DNA of 40,689 nucleotides from Helicobacter bilis. Lineage in GTDB: Bacteria; Campylobacterota; Campylobacteria; Campylobacterales; Helicobacteraceae. The position numbers and the translations under genes were made by a program. The DNA lies in NCBI RefSeq assembly GCF_900198365.1, contig NZ_FZMS01000010.1, forward strand, positions 1 to 40,689, written 5' to 3'. Every line of letters begins with the position of its first letter. The stretch's first letter is position 1. The notes under the pieces were generated by a model. It did not search any database, was not told the origin of the DNA, and saw only the letters and a program-made list of their open reading frames with translations. Below, one piece after another: positions 15,797-24,930 of the stretch.

Positions 15797-18094
15797 ATGG
15801 CTACCGCTAAAGCAAAGAAAACGACTACAAAAGAAAATACAAAAACAAGCAATAAAAAAGCAACTAGCAAAAAAGCAACTAGTAAAAAATCAAGTGGCAC
15901 TAAAAATCTAATCATAGTAGAATCTCCCGCAAAAGCAAGAACAATTAAGACTTTCTTAGGTAAAGATTATGAAGTGATTGCTTCAAAAGGGCATATTAGA
16001 GATTTACCGCAACACCGCTTTGGAATCACAATTAAAGATAAACATTTTATACCAACTTATGATATTTCAAAGGATCATGCGTTGTTGGTAAAAGAAATGC
16101 AAGACCTACACAAGAATGCAGAAGTTACCTATATTGCAACCGATGAGGATAGAGAGGGTGAGGCTATTGGCTATCATATTGTAGAGGCATTAAATGGCGA
16201 TATATCACAATTCCCACGCATTGTGTTTCACGAGATTACAAAATCAGCCATTACGCATTCTTTAGAGAATCCTCGACTAATCGATATGGATAGAGTGAAT
16301 GCGCAACAGGCAAGAAGGCTTTTAGATAGGATTGTAGGTTTTAAGCTCAGTGGCTTATTATCACAAAAGATTGGCAGGGGTTTGAGTGCCGGGAGAGTGC
16401 AGTCTAGCGCATTGAAAATTCTAGTAGATAGGGAAAAAGAGATAAGAGCTTTTAATCCACAGGATTATTTTCTTATTGAAGCCTACTTTTTAGCAGATTC
16501 TAAAGCAAAAGAAGAAGAAAGGCTAGTCTTTGATTTAGTCCGCTTTAAAGATAAAAAGATTGAAAAGCTAGTATTGCAAGATAAAAAAGAAGTAGAAGAG
16601 ATACTAGCAATACTGCAAAAAGAAAAATTTCGCGTAGAATCTATCCAGCAAAAAGAAAGAGTTACAAAAGCCCCACCACCTTTTATGACTTCAACCCTGC
16701 AGCAAACAAGCTCAAATCTACTTGGATTCTCACCGACAAAAACGATGAGTATCGCACAGAAATTATATGAGGGTGTAAAGACAAAAGATGGATTAGCAGG
16801 GGTTATAACCTATATGCGAACAGATAGCTTAAATATCGCAAAAGAAGCCCTAGATAATGCTAGAGAGTTTATTCTCACAAGCATAGGAAAAGAGTATCTA
16901 CCAAGTAAGGCAAAAATCTATACCGCGACACAAAAAGGCGCACAAGAAGCACATGAAGCGATACGCCCTACAAATCTCTCTTTCACACCACAGATTGCAG
17001 CAGGCTATCTTAGCAATGATGAGTTAAAGCTTTACACACTTATTTTTAATCGCTTTATAGCCTCACAAATGAAAGATGCTATTTTTGAAAGCCTTAGTGT
17101 GAGTGTTATGGGAGAATTGAGCGAGTTTAAGATTACAGGCAGAAGATTAGTCTTTGATGGATTCTATAAAATCTTAGGCAATGCGGATAAAGATAAATTA
17201 TTACCACAATTTAAAGAGGGTCAAGCAATAGATTTTAAAGACATTCAAAGCATACAAAAAACAACAGAGCCGCCACCGCACTATTCAGAAGCAGGGCTTA
17301 TTAAAACGCTTGAGAGTTTGGGTATAGGTCGCCCAAGCACTTATGCTCCAACGATTAGAATCTTAATTGATAGAAAATATGTAGAGTTAGAGAAAAAGCA
17401 GCTTATAGTCCAAGATATTGCATTTAATGTAATTGCTATGCTTGAAGCAAATTTTGAAGAAATCGTTGATAGCGGTTTTAGTGCAGCTTTAGAATCTAGG
17501 CTTGATGATATTGCTGAAAATAAGCTAGAATGGGAAGAGGTTTTATGGGAATTTTATGAGCCTTTTATCGAAAAAATCACAAAAGGTAAAACAGACATAG
17601 AATCTCAAAAGGTTATGAAGCCAACAGGTGAGTTATGTCCAGAGTGTGGCAACGAGCTTGTTATACGCAATGGGCGATATGGCGAGTTTGTATCATGTTC
17701 TAACTATCCACAATGTAAATTCATAAAAAAAGAAAAGCAAGAAGTAGAAACAAGCGATGAGATATGTGAAAAATGCGGTCGTCCTATGATAGTAAAAATG
17801 AGTAAAAGGGGAAAATTTTTAGCATGTAGTGGCTATCCAGAGTGTAAAAACGCACAACCGCTTGAAAAGCCAAAAGAATTAAGTGTAGCCTGTCCTAAAT
17901 GTGGCGGGAAACTACTAGAGAGAAAGTCTAAACGCGGAATCTTTTATGGCTGTGGGAACTATCCAAAGTGTAAATTTATCACAAACGCAGAACCAACAAA
18001 TGAAAAATGCGATAAATGCGGTGGTATGCTATGCTGGCATAAGACAAAAGAGAATACAAAAGTATGTGTTGAATGTAAAAATGTGGTAACTTAA
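15797..18094 (+). CDS. topA: DNA topoisomerase I
   Basis: Type IA topoisomerase that relaxes negative supercoils. TOPRIM motifs are NLIIVESPAKARTIK and YIATDEDREGEAIGYHI (DxDxE). The active Tyr is in GVITYMRTDSLNIA. The C-terminus has four zinc-ribbon units, each with paired Cys: CPECGNELVIRNGRYGEF, CEKCGRPMIVKMSKRGKF, CPKCGGKLLERKSKRGIF and CDKCGGMLCW. Before the TOPRIM domain there is a basic tail of about 35 residues, rich in Lys, Thr and Ser, with KKATSKKATSKKSS. Start ATG at 15797 has AAAGGCAAG upstream. 765 residues. Divergent from rodA; followed by panD with its own promoter. Confidence 0.96.
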   Translation: MATAKAKKTTTKENTKTSNKKATSKKATSKKSSGTKNLIIVESPAKARTIKTFLGKDYEVIASKGHIRDLPQHRFGITIKDKHFIPTYDISKDHALLVKEMQDLHKNAEVTYIATDEDREGEAIGYHIVEALNGDISQFPRIVFHEITKSAITHSLENPRLIDMDRVNAQQARRLLDRIVGFKLSGLLSQKIGRGLSAGRVQSSALKILVDREKEIRAFNPQDYFLIEAYFLADSKAKEEERLVFDLVRFKDKKIEKLVLQDKKEVEEILAILQKEKFRVESIQQKERVTKAPPPFMTSTLQQTSSNLLGFSPTKTMSIAQKLYEGVKTKDGLAGVITYMRTDSLNIAKEALDNAREFILTSIGKEYLPSKAKIYTATQKGAQEAHEAIRPTNLSFTPQIAAGYLSNDELKLYTLIFNRFIASQMKDAIFESLSVSVMGELSEFKITGRRLVFDGFYKILGNADKDKLLPQFKEGQAIDFKDIQSIQKTTEPPPHYSEAGLIKTLESLGIGRPSTYAPTIRILIDRKYVELEKKQLIVQDIAFNVIAMLEANFEEIVDSGFSAALESRLDDIAENKLEWEEVLWEFYEPFIEKITKGKTDIESQKVMKPTGELCPECGNELVIRNGRYGEFVSCSNYPQCKFIKKEKQEVETSDEICEKCGRPMIVKMSKRGKFLACSGYPECKNAQPLEKPKELSVACPKCGGKLLERKSKRGIFYGCGNYPKCKFITNAEPTNEKCDKCGGMLCWHKTKENTKVCVECKNVVT
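15854..15883 (+). repeat. 15-bp tandem duplication in the topA basic tail
   Basis: Two units of AAAAAAGCAACTAGC/T stand back to back, followed by a partial third. They encode KKATS twice then KKSS, extending the Lys-rich N-terminal tail of topoisomerase I. Confidence 0.75.
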
Positions 18095-18106
18095 AATAAA
18101 ATGTGT

Positions 18107-18112
18107 TACAAT
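18107..18112 (+). promoter_or_regulatory. Probable -10 element for the panD-ybaB operon
   Basis: TACAAT in GTGTTACAATAGC, starting just after the topA stop, about 57 bases before the panD ATG. Confidence 0.5.
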
Positions 18113-18168
18113 AGCAAGATTATTTACACAAAAGATTCTATATTATAAGCATAAACTTAGGGATAGAG

Positions 18169-18597
18169 ATGGCAAAAGAGAAAAGAGAAGATAAGAATCT
18201 ATTACAAGATAAGATAAAACCAGATAAAATTAAAAAAGGCTGCTATGTCGAAATGATGTATGCAAAGATTCATCGAGCAGTCGTTACTGATGCAAATCTT
18301 AATTATGTAGGTTCTATTAGCATAGATGAAAGTATTATGGAATCTAGCGGTATAATTGAAGGCATGAAAGTTGATATTGTAAATGTCAATAATGGAGAGA
18401 GATTTAGCACTTATGTGATAAAGGCAAAGGCAAAAAGTGGCACTATATGCCTTAATGGTGCAGCGGCACGCAAGGTGCAAAAAGGTGATATTGTGATAAT
18501 TATCGCGTATGCTAGTATGAAAATGAAGCATGCAAAAGATTTTAAACCACAAGTTGTGCTAGTAGATTCTAAAAATCGTATTGTAGAGGAGCATTAA
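18169..18597 (+). CDS. panD: Aspartate 1-decarboxylase (PanD) with N-terminal extension
   Basis: Makes beta-alanine from L-aspartate for pantothenate and CoA, using a pyruvoyl group made by self-cleavage. The cleavage pair Gly48-Ser49 lies in [15 protein letters not shown]. The active Lys (Lys33) is in [19 protein letters not shown]-type [19 protein letters not shown] is present. The normal protein starts about four residues before 'MMYAKIH', but here the frame has about 24 extra N-terminal residues, mostly Lys, Asp and Glu ([13 protein letters not shown]). The ATG at 18169 has GGGATAGAG before it; internal ATGs at 18253 and 18256 have no ribosome site and lie inside the conserved core. First gene of panD-ybaB-PDZ, as in H. 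pylori HP0034-HP0036. Confidence 0.93.
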   Translation: MAKEKREDKNLLQDKIKPDKIKKGCYVEMMYAKIHRAVVTDANLNYVGSISIDESIMESSGIIEGMKVDIVNVNNGERFSTYVIKAKAKSGTICLNGAAARKVQKGDIVIIIAYASMKMKHAKDFKPQVVLVDSKNRIVEEH

Positions 18598-18899
18598 TGT
18601 TTGACCCTAAAGATTTGCAAAATATGCTTGGCAGTGTGCAAGAGCAGTTAAAAGAAATGGATGCGAAAGCAAAAGAAAAGATTATAGAATCAAAAAGCGG
18701 TGGTGGGCTTATTAATGTGCAGTTTAATGGAGCTGGAGAACTCATTGACATTGAGATTGATGATGAATTATTGCAAGATAAGCAGTCATTGCAGATTCTA
18801 CTCATTAGTGCTATTAATGAAGGTTATAAGCAAATGCAAGAGTCTAGACAAGATGATGTATTTGAGCAAATAAAAAATATGAATCCTTTTAAATTTTAA
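18597..18899 (+). CDS. ybaB: YbaB/EbfC-family nucleoid-associated protein
   Basis: A small dimeric DNA-binding protein that coats the nucleoid. 100 residues. Family features are an N-terminal amphipathic helix ([20 protein letters not shown]), a Gly-rich turn in ESKSGGGLINVQFNGAGEL, and a central beta-sheet with IDIEIDDELLQD. Its ATG overlaps the panD stop by one base (TAATG), so the two are translationally coupled. It is followed after 10 bp by the PDZ protein. Confidence 0.93.
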   Translation: MFDPKDLQNMLGSVQEQLKEMDAKAKEKIIESKSGGGLINVQFNGAGELIDIEIDDELLQDKQSLQILLISAINEGYKQMQESRQDDVFEQIKNMNPFKF

Positions 18900-18909
18900 A
18901 GGAGTGCTT

Positions 18910-20586
18910 ATGCAATCTTTTAGATTTTTACCCAATGCAAATAGTCTTCAGCGAGATTCTGTATCAAAAACAAAGCAAGGCTTTTTGATAAAATCACTTT
19001 TTGTTTCAAGCGTTTTTAGCCTTTGTGTTAGCACAAGTCTTTATGCAAATGTGCTTGAAAGCGAGTTTAATAGCCTAAGTAAGCCCAAAACCCCATCTCA
19101 AGTTAGCACACCAGATGAAAATATCGTAAATACTAAAGAAGTGCAGGTGCGAGAAAAGAATGGAATCTTAGAGAGCAATGAACTAGAAGTAATCGATCTG
19201 TATGGCAAAAGTAAAACTGAAGAAAAGATAGATTACGCCCATTGTGCCGCTTACTATAAACAAGCAAGTCTTAATCTAGGTAAAGGCTTATATGCCATAA
19301 AGCTTAAAAGTGGCGAGATTATCGGCTATAATCCAACTCGTCCGCAGTTAAAAAACCTTGTAAAATATGATCCTTTCACAGGCTTATTTCAAGTAAGTGG
19401 CAGAGTAGATTCTAAGTATGCTTATGAGTTATCTGCCATTGATGATTATGCTTTAAGCAGAGAGTTAGCAAGCACAGGTGTTAATGGAGCAAAGCCGGGC
19501 AGATTCCAGACACATCAAGCAGGATTTTTGAAATATGCCGAGTTTTCTGCTCCAACGCAAAAAAATGGCGTTATAAGCAATATATGCTATAAAATCTATG
19601 GCTTAAGCGTAGGTGGCAATGGCTTTATTGAAAAGTCTTATATTGATAGATTTCTTAATCAACAGCAGCCCTATCATGGCGATATTGGTGTGCGTTTTGA
19701 TGTAGCAAGTGCGGAGAATGCAACTTTTGTAGTGCAGTTTTCAGATCCATTCTTCCCATCAAATCCTTTTAAAAGGGGTGATATTTTAATCTCAATTAAT
19801 GATATTGCACCAAAAGATTGGGCTGAATTGGAGCTAATTATCTCAAACCTTATGCCCGATGAAGTCGCACAAATAAAGATTAAACGCGGTGAAAATGTAA
19901 AGAATATAAAAGTAAAAGCAAAGAAGAGATATGGGGGAATGCTACTTGCAGATAGCTTTTTAGAGAGATTTAATCTTGTTATTTCAAATGATTTAATCGT
20001 GCAAAAAGTCCCAAATAAAGGACCTTTTTCAAAGCTAAAAAAGGGGGATAGAATCCTTTTTATAAATGATATTGATATGCGACATTTTAAACCGCGTAAT
20101 ACCACAGAGAGAAATCATTTATTGCGGGAGCTTTTCACAAGGATACAGGATACTCAAGTGGATTTCTTAGAGCAAAAAATCGCCTATGATGCAGAGAAAG
20201 AAGCCACAAAAAGAAGAAATGCGGACATATTAGAGCAGTTTCAAAGCAAAGAAGTAAAAAAAGAGCGACATAATGACTTTTACTACAAAATGGCAGATAA
20301 TATGCGTAACTTTGCAAGTAGTGATATAGCTATTGGCACAAACATCACAGGGGAGAGAACAAGTAAAAAGGGCGATTTACATTCATTTAGTGGCGATGGA
20401 ATCTTGCGAGATTCTGACACACAAAGCATGAGAACAATATATGATATGTATAACTCTGGTGGTAAAAGCACAAATAAGCCTAAAAAAGAGAGAATAAAAG
20501 AGTATGAAGCCCTTGTGGAGTATGGTGGGCAGATGAATTTCCTTGTTGATAGGCAAGGATTTCAGTTTAGAGTGCCACTTGAATAG
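18910..20586 (+). CDS. Exported PDZ-domain protein (HP0036-like)
   Basis: A 558-residue protein with an N-terminal signal or anchor (about 20-46; hydrophobic FLIKSLFVSSVFSLCV, possible cut after LYA). Two PDZ-like repeats follow: one with PFKRGDILISINDIAPKDWA (about 295-350), one with KLKKGDRILFINDIDMRHF (about 370-420). The latter part is Lys/Asn-rich. There is no protease catalytic domain, so the protein probably scaffolds or guides others in the periplasm. The ATG at 18910 has GGAG five bases upstream. It is third in the conserved panD-ybaB cluster and followed by flgS after 21 bp. Exact function is not known to me. Confidence 0.85.
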   Translation: MQSFRFLPNANSLQRDSVSKTKQGFLIKSLFVSSVFSLCVSTSLYANVLESEFNSLSKPKTPSQVSTPDENIVNTKEVQVREKNGILESNELEVIDLYGKSKTEEKIDYAHCAAYYKQASLNLGKGLYAIKLKSGEIIGYNPTRPQLKNLVKYDPFTGLFQVSGRVDSKYAYELSAIDDYALSRELASTGVNGAKPGRFQTHQAGFLKYAEFSAPTQKNGVISNICYKIYGLSVGGNGFIEKSYIDRFLNQQQPYHGDIGVRFDVASAENATFVVQFSDPFFPSNPFKRGDILISINDIAPKDWAELELIISNLMPDEVAQIKIKRGENVKNIKVKAKKRYGGMLLADSFLERFNLVISNDLIVQKVPNKGPFSKLKKGDRILFINDIDMRHFKPRNTTERNHLLRELFTRIQDTQVDFLEQKIAYDAEKEATKRRNADILEQFQSKEVKKERHNDFYYKMADNMRNFASSDIAIGTNITGERTSKKGDLHSFSGDGILRDSDTQSMRTIYDMYNSGGKSTNKPKKERIKEYEALVEYGGQMNFLVDRQGFQFRVPLE

Positions 20587-20607
20587 TCTTAAAACAAGGG
20601 GTTATAT

Positions 20608-21735
20608 ATGAAAAAAGTGCATAAAAAAAACAAACATAATGCGAAAAAAAAAGAAGCCTACAAGCAAGAACATCTCACAAAAAATAGCATTATGCTAGAA
20701 GATGTAGCCTATGATAATGCTGCGTTGCAAAGCACTTTGGGCTTAGGGGATACGCAGTCTTTGCTTAATCTCTTGCATGAGCTTATTTTGCAAAGCTATA
20801 AGATTGAGAAGGAATTTAAAGATTTTAAGGTATTAATAGAATCTGTTTTAGAGATGATTCCACAAGCAGTAATTGTCTTCAATGAAAATGGCAGTCTGTT
20901 TTATCAAAATAAAAAGGCGAGTAATCTTAAAGGCTTACTTGATATTGATCTTAATTTTAGCAGTGAGTTTGAAGTAAAGATTGATAATAATGTCTATCTT
21001 ATGCAAAGCTCAAAAATCTCACATAAACAAATCATAACCGCCACAAATATCACAGAACAAAAAAGGCAAGAGCGACTTGCTAGTATGGGGCAAGTAAGCG
21101 CACATCTAGCACATGAAATCCGCAATCCAATCGGTTCACTCTCTCTACTTGCAGGGGTATTAAGCAAACGAGTAGATGAAAAAAGCATGGAAATTGTAGA
21201 TGAGATGAAAAAATCCATTTGGCGAGTTGAGCGAATCATTAAAAGCACCTTGCTTTTTTCAAAAGGCGTGCAGGCAAATAAACAGCAGCACTTTTTTGCT
21301 GATTTTAAACAGAGTTTAGAGCAAGTCATAAGCGAATATGGCTATACAAAGGAAATTGAAGTTATATTTGAGATTGAGCATAATGATGCTTTTCATGTAG
21401 ATTTCTCCCTTTATGAAATCGCTTTGCATAACATGCTTTGCAATGCCATTGATGCGATTGAAGAGGGCGAGTGTGAGAGTGGTAAAATCCGCATTTGCTT
21501 TTTTAAAGATGATGATATGATTCTATGCAGGATCTATGATAATGGAAAAGAGATTGAAGATATTACTTCACTCTTTGAAGCCTTTAAAACAACAAAGCTA
21601 AAAGGACATGGGCTAGGACTAGCCCTAAGCAGACAAATCGCTTTGGCACACGATGGCGAACTTTGTGCGAATAACACAGAGGGCAAATTCTTTGAAATAC
21701 GAGTGCCACTTACCCCACTTTGTAGTGGTGAATGA
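20608..21735 (+). CDS. flgS: FlgS-type cytoplasmic sensor histidine kinase
   Basis: FlgS phosphorylates the sigma-54 activator FlgR and so turns on hook and other middle flagellar genes in response to export-apparatus assembly. The H-box is MGQVSAHLAHEIRNPIGSLS with His169. An N-box HNMLCNAIDAIEEG and G-box GHGLGLALSRQIA form the ATPase. A PAS-like segment (about 80-150) includes AVIVFNENGSLFYQN. There is no membrane segment, as in H. pylori FlgS (375 here versus about 380). The N-terminus is unusually basic (KKVHKKNKHNAKKK). ATG with AAGGGG. flgR is not in the window. Confidence 0.88.
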   Translation: MKKVHKKNKHNAKKKEAYKQEHLTKNSIMLEDVAYDNAALQSTLGLGDTQSLLNLLHELILQSYKIEKEFKDFKVLIESVLEMIPQAVIVFNENGSLFYQNKKASNLKGLLDIDLNFSSEFEVKIDNNVYLMQSSKISHKQIITATNITEQKRQERLASMGQVSAHLAHEIRNPIGSLSLLAGVLSKRVDEKSMEIVDEMKKSIWRVERIIKSTLLFSKGVQANKQQHFFADFKQSLEQVISEYGYTKEIEVIFEIEHNDAFHVDFSLYEIALHNMLCNAIDAIEEGECESGKIRICFFKDDDMILCRIYDNGKEIEDITSLFEAFKTTKLKGHGLGLALSRQIALAHDGELCANNTEGKFFEIRVPLTPLCSGE

Positions 21736-21740
21736 TATGC

Positions 21741-21760
21741 GGTAACATTTGGTAACATTT
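21741..21760. repeat. 10-bp perfect tandem repeat downstream of flgS
   Basis: GGTAACATTT occurs twice back to back just after the flgS stop. No hairpin. Could bind a protein or be chance duplication. Confidence 0.7.
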
Positions 21761-21828
21761 TAAGATTTTTTAGAATTTTCCAATGCAGCTTATATAAAAA
21801 TCAAGTTGCCTTTCTTGTGTTTTTATTG

Positions 21829-21834
21829 TAAAAT
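21829..21834 (+). promoter_or_regulatory. Probable -10 element for the carbonic anhydrase gene
   Basis: TAAAAT in ATTGTAAAATTACG, about 57 bases before the ATG, preceded by an A+T-rich tract. A moderate match. Confidence 0.35.
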
Positions 21835-21890
21835 TACGACTATTTTTTGAGAATCTATGTAGATTTCTGCTAATTTATTAAAGGGGAGTT

Positions 21891-22613
21891 ATGAAAAAGA
21901 TTTGTTTATCATTGGTTTTTAGTATAGGAAGTGTATATGCAGCCCGTTGGGGTTATGATAAGCATAATGGACCAGATATGTGGGCGAGGCTTGATCCTAA
22001 ATTTAAGCTTTGTAGCACAGGTTTAAAGCAATCATCAGTCAATATTGAGAGTAAAAAAACAACAGAATCTAAAAATGAGTTGCACCTGCTTTATGGCACA
22101 AACGCAAAGGATATTATAAATAATGGACACACTATCGCCCTGCATTTTAATGAGGCGGGAGGCTTAGTCTATCAAAATAGAAAATATAATCTAGTCCAGC
22201 TACACTTTCACACACCTTCAGAAACACAGATTGAGGGCAAATCTTACCCTATGGAAATGCACATGGTGCATAAAGATGAAAAGAATAATTATTTAGTTCT
22301 TGCCATGCTATTTAGAAAAGGACAAAACAATATAACGCTAAATAATGTCTTATCTTATGCTCCCATTGATATAGATAAAGCCCATCAAATGGATATGATA
22401 TATATCTCACAGCTACTGCCTAAAAGTCAGGGCTATTATGCCTTTAGTGGTAGCCTTACGACACCGCCCTGCAATGAGGGAGTGCAATGGATAGTATTAA
22501 AAGAGAGTGTTGAAGCCTCACAAGCTCAGATTGATGCAATGCATGCAATCCTTAAAGATAATGCAAGGAATGTGCAGCCATTACATGATAGGGTGATTCT
22601 ATCTGCGCCTTGA
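21891..22613 (+). CDS. Periplasmic alpha-carbonic anhydrase
   Basis: Interconverts CO2 and bicarbonate; in gastric and intestinal Helicobacter it buffers the periplasm against acid with urease. A signal peptide ends at VYA-A (residues 1-17). Zinc ligands are His105 and His107 in VQLHFHTPSE and His124 in PMEMHMVH. The Thr gate is in GSLTTPPCNEGVQW, and the two Cys (near 41 and in TTPPC) form the usual disulfide. 240 residues, normal. ATG with AAAGGGGAG. It stands alone between flgS and the RavA-like gene. Confidence 0.94.
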   Translation: MKKICLSLVFSIGSVYAARWGYDKHNGPDMWARLDPKFKLCSTGLKQSSVNIESKKTTESKNELHLLYGTNAKDIINNGHTIALHFNEAGGLVYQNRKYNLVQLHFHTPSETQIEGKSYPMEMHMVHKDEKNNYLVLAMLFRKGQNNITLNNVLSYAPIDIDKAHQMDMIYISQLLPKSQGYYAFSGSLTTPPCNEGVQWIVLKESVEASQAQIDAMHAILKDNARNVQPLHDRVILSAP

Positions 22614-22822
22614 TTTATGGCTATTCTATATGCCCTACTTCAAGCCACATAGATATTTTTATGCTTTTTATAGTTGTGCTATCAAGCATGGTTTTAAGGT
22701 TTTAGATTCTATTAGATTCAGTAATTTATAAGTGCATTTTTGCTATATTTTCAAGTATTTTTAAGTTTTTGACATGTGATTGTGTAGTTACAGAATCTAG
22801 AATTTCGCATTGAGGAGTAGTT

Positions 22823-24493
22823 GTGAAAGATGTTATTGAAAAACTAGAAATTATTCTCAATCAAGGCTTATATGGGCGAGATGAAGAAGTGAGACTAGCA
22901 CTTTTATGCACCTTGAGTAATAAGCCACTTTTGCTTTATGGACATGATGATGCTAAAGATATACAAATGCGTTTTGAAGCGTTGTTTGGGGAAACACCCA
23001 TTAAAGCAAAGATTACTGCAGGTTCAAATCTCTCAAAAAATAAGGATAAATTAAGCAAATATACCGCCTATTGTTGCTTAGGCAATCATAATAATACAGA
23101 GCATCTCTATGATTATCTTTTTGCACCAAAAAACACAAATGTAATAGAAAAGCTAAAGCAGTTAGCCCCAGAGGCAAATAAACTGAAAAAAATTTTCCAA
23201 GATTACAATTTTACGCAGTTTTGGGACGAGGAGAATAGAGCAAAAGCAATCAATTTTATAGAATCTCTTGCCTCTCATGCAAACCCCACAGGCGAACTTG
23301 TAGGTGATATCACAATGCTAGATGATGCAGAACAAAATCTAGTTAAACAACTCTCAAATATTTCTGACAAAAGATTCAAAGACTTTTTACACTTACTTGC
23401 AGTAAATCTTATTATTAACAATAGAAAAGAGATTACGCCCATTGACTTTGGTATGTTTTATTATTGTTTGCGAGATTGGTCTGATGGTGTGCGTTATCTT
23501 GAGACAACGATTTGTGCGAGTTTGTCAAATGATGAGTTGCCAACCTTTGTATTCCATGATGAAGAGTATGAAAAGACATGTAAAGAGACTTTCTTTAAAA
23601 GCTACGAGCAGTATGCGTTTTTGATACCAAATCTTGAATACATGGTGTATGTGCCTTACTCTTCATCGCCAAGTGTCCCAGCAAATGAGATATTTGTGCG
23701 ATTAGATAGCTTTTATACGCAGTTTCAAAAACTTGTATGCGAAGAAACAAGCGATGATATAGCAAAGGATATGCAAGAAGTGGCATTGAAAGAAAATATT
23801 CTAAAAGATGCACAATTAAAGGAAATGGAGTTAAAAGAAACACAACTTGCACAAGTGCAGCTTAAAAGATCCGCATTTAAATCCGTAAAAGATGCCCTTG
23901 ATGAGCGGCTAAAAATCGCAAATGCCAAAGAGAGCGAGTTTAGAGAGCAAAGAGAGATTTTGGAGAGTAAATATAAGGACGCAAAGACGACAGACAGAAG
24001 AGAGGGATTAGAATCTCAAATCGCTGAAGTGCAAGCAAAAGAAGATCAATTTAAAGAAATTAGACTAAACCTTGAAGCACAACTACAAGATGCAAAAAAT
24101 ACGCTTGAAGATAAACTTAAGCAGACAAAAGAGATTCTAGAAGAAAAGCTACAAGAAGTAAAAGCAAAAGAACTTGACTTAAAGGAAGCTCAAGATAGAT
24201 TAAATCAAAAGCTTACAAACCGCAAGGGCAATATGGATGTAAGGATAAAAGAGGGGAGAGAGTATCTTACGCAGTTAAGGACACTACCTGTAAATCTCAA
24301 CAAAGCCGTTGATGCGTGTAGAAAGCAAATTGATGCAGTATCAAAGCCAAATCCAATCTGGGCAAATCCACTAAAAATACATTTAGCTGCATTATATAAG
24401 ATTCAAAAAAATCTACCCAATATGATAAAAGCCTTTGACTCTCAAGTAAAAAAATATGAAGAGCATACAAAGCAATCCACACAAACACGCTAG
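22823..24493 (+). CDS. RavA-like protein with degenerate P-loop and long coiled-coil tail
   Basis: Residues 4-45 match the start of MoxR/RavA AAA+ ATPases (QGLYGRDEEVRLALLCTLSN, then KPLLLYGHDDAK). The P-loop has lost its second Gly, and Lys45 is followed by Asp, not Ser/Thr. The stretch that should carry Walker B and sensor 1 is short and unrecognisable. From about 178 the RavA lid pattern returns: ISDKRFKDFLHLLA, then NRKEITPIDFGMFYYCLRDW. Residues about 315-470 are Lys/Glu/Gln-rich coiled coil, and the end (about 500-540) is amphipathic helix. So it keeps the RavA scaffold but probably not ATP hydrolysis. GTG start with GAGGAG five bases before. Not an obvious operon: 209 bp upstream, 437 bp downstream. 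The usual VWA partner ViaA is not in the window. Confidence 0.75.
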   Translation: MKDVIEKLEIILNQGLYGRDEEVRLALLCTLSNKPLLLYGHDDAKDIQMRFEALFGETPIKAKITAGSNLSKNKDKLSKYTAYCCLGNHNNTEHLYDYLFAPKNTNVIEKLKQLAPEANKLKKIFQDYNFTQFWDEENRAKAINFIESLASHANPTGELVGDITMLDDAEQNLVKQLSNISDKRFKDFLHLLAVNLIINNRKEITPIDFGMFYYCLRDWSDGVRYLETTICASLSNDELPTFVFHDEEYEKTCKETFFKSYEQYAFLIPNLEYMVYVPYSSSPSVPANEIFVRLDSFYTQFQKLVCEETSDDIAKDMQEVALKENILKDAQLKEMELKETQLAQVQLKRSAFKSVKDALDERLKIANAKESEFREQREILESKYKDAKTTDRREGLESQIAEVQAKEDQFKEIRLNLEAQLQDAKNTLEDKLKQTKEILEEKLQEVKAKELDLKEAQDRLNQKLTNRKGNMDVRIKEGREYLTQLRTLPVNLNKAVDACRKQIDAVSKPNPIWANPLKIHLAALYKIQKNLPNMIKAFDSQVKKYEEHTKQSTQTR

Positions 24494-24548
24494 GAGAGAG
24501 ATACATTGAAGTTAAATTTGGAATCTGGATTTTTGGATACATGGATTA

Positions 24549-24594
24549 CAGGGTATAATTGAGGTTTGCTTCTTATTTGTATTTCAATACCCTG
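24549..24594. repeat. Inverted repeat with TATAAT, downstream of the RavA-like gene
   Basis: CAGGGTAT (24549-24556) and ATACCCTG (24587-24594) form a perfect 8-bp stem with a 30-base loop. Next to the left arm is TATAATTGA, matched partly by TTTCAAT before the right arm. TATAAT at 24554-24559 could be a promoter for a small RNA, or the hairpin could end the upstream transcript. There is no T-run after it. The rest of the 24494-24930 gap shows no gene. Confidence 0.45.
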
Positions 24595-24853
24595 CAGTCC
24601 CCTAAAGATTATAGAAGAAAACTATTTATCATTCTAAACATTATAAAAGAACACGCACATGTTTAAAGAAAATTCAGCTTAGTGCTAGTATAAGCAATTC
24701 TTTTCCCACACTCACAAAAAAACAATCGAAGTTGGTTGTTACTATAAAAATATAACTACAAAAAAAACATATAATCTTCGTGTTCATATCTTATTTATTA
24801 CAATTATATACTACAAGCTTTTTTGGGAGATCACACATCATGCAATAATATGT

Positions 24854-24859
24854 TATAAT
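24854..24859 (+). promoter_or_regulatory. Probable -10 element for corA
   Basis: TATAAT in ATATGTTATAATGCG, about 72 bases before the corA ATG at 24931. The ATG at 24877 lies about 18 bases after this element and lacks a ribosome site. Confidence 0.5.
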
Positions 24860-24930
24860 GCGTAGTTTCTGTAACAATGTTTAGCGGATATGTAAAACCA
24901 AGTATTCAAAAAAAAGCACAAGGAATAGTC

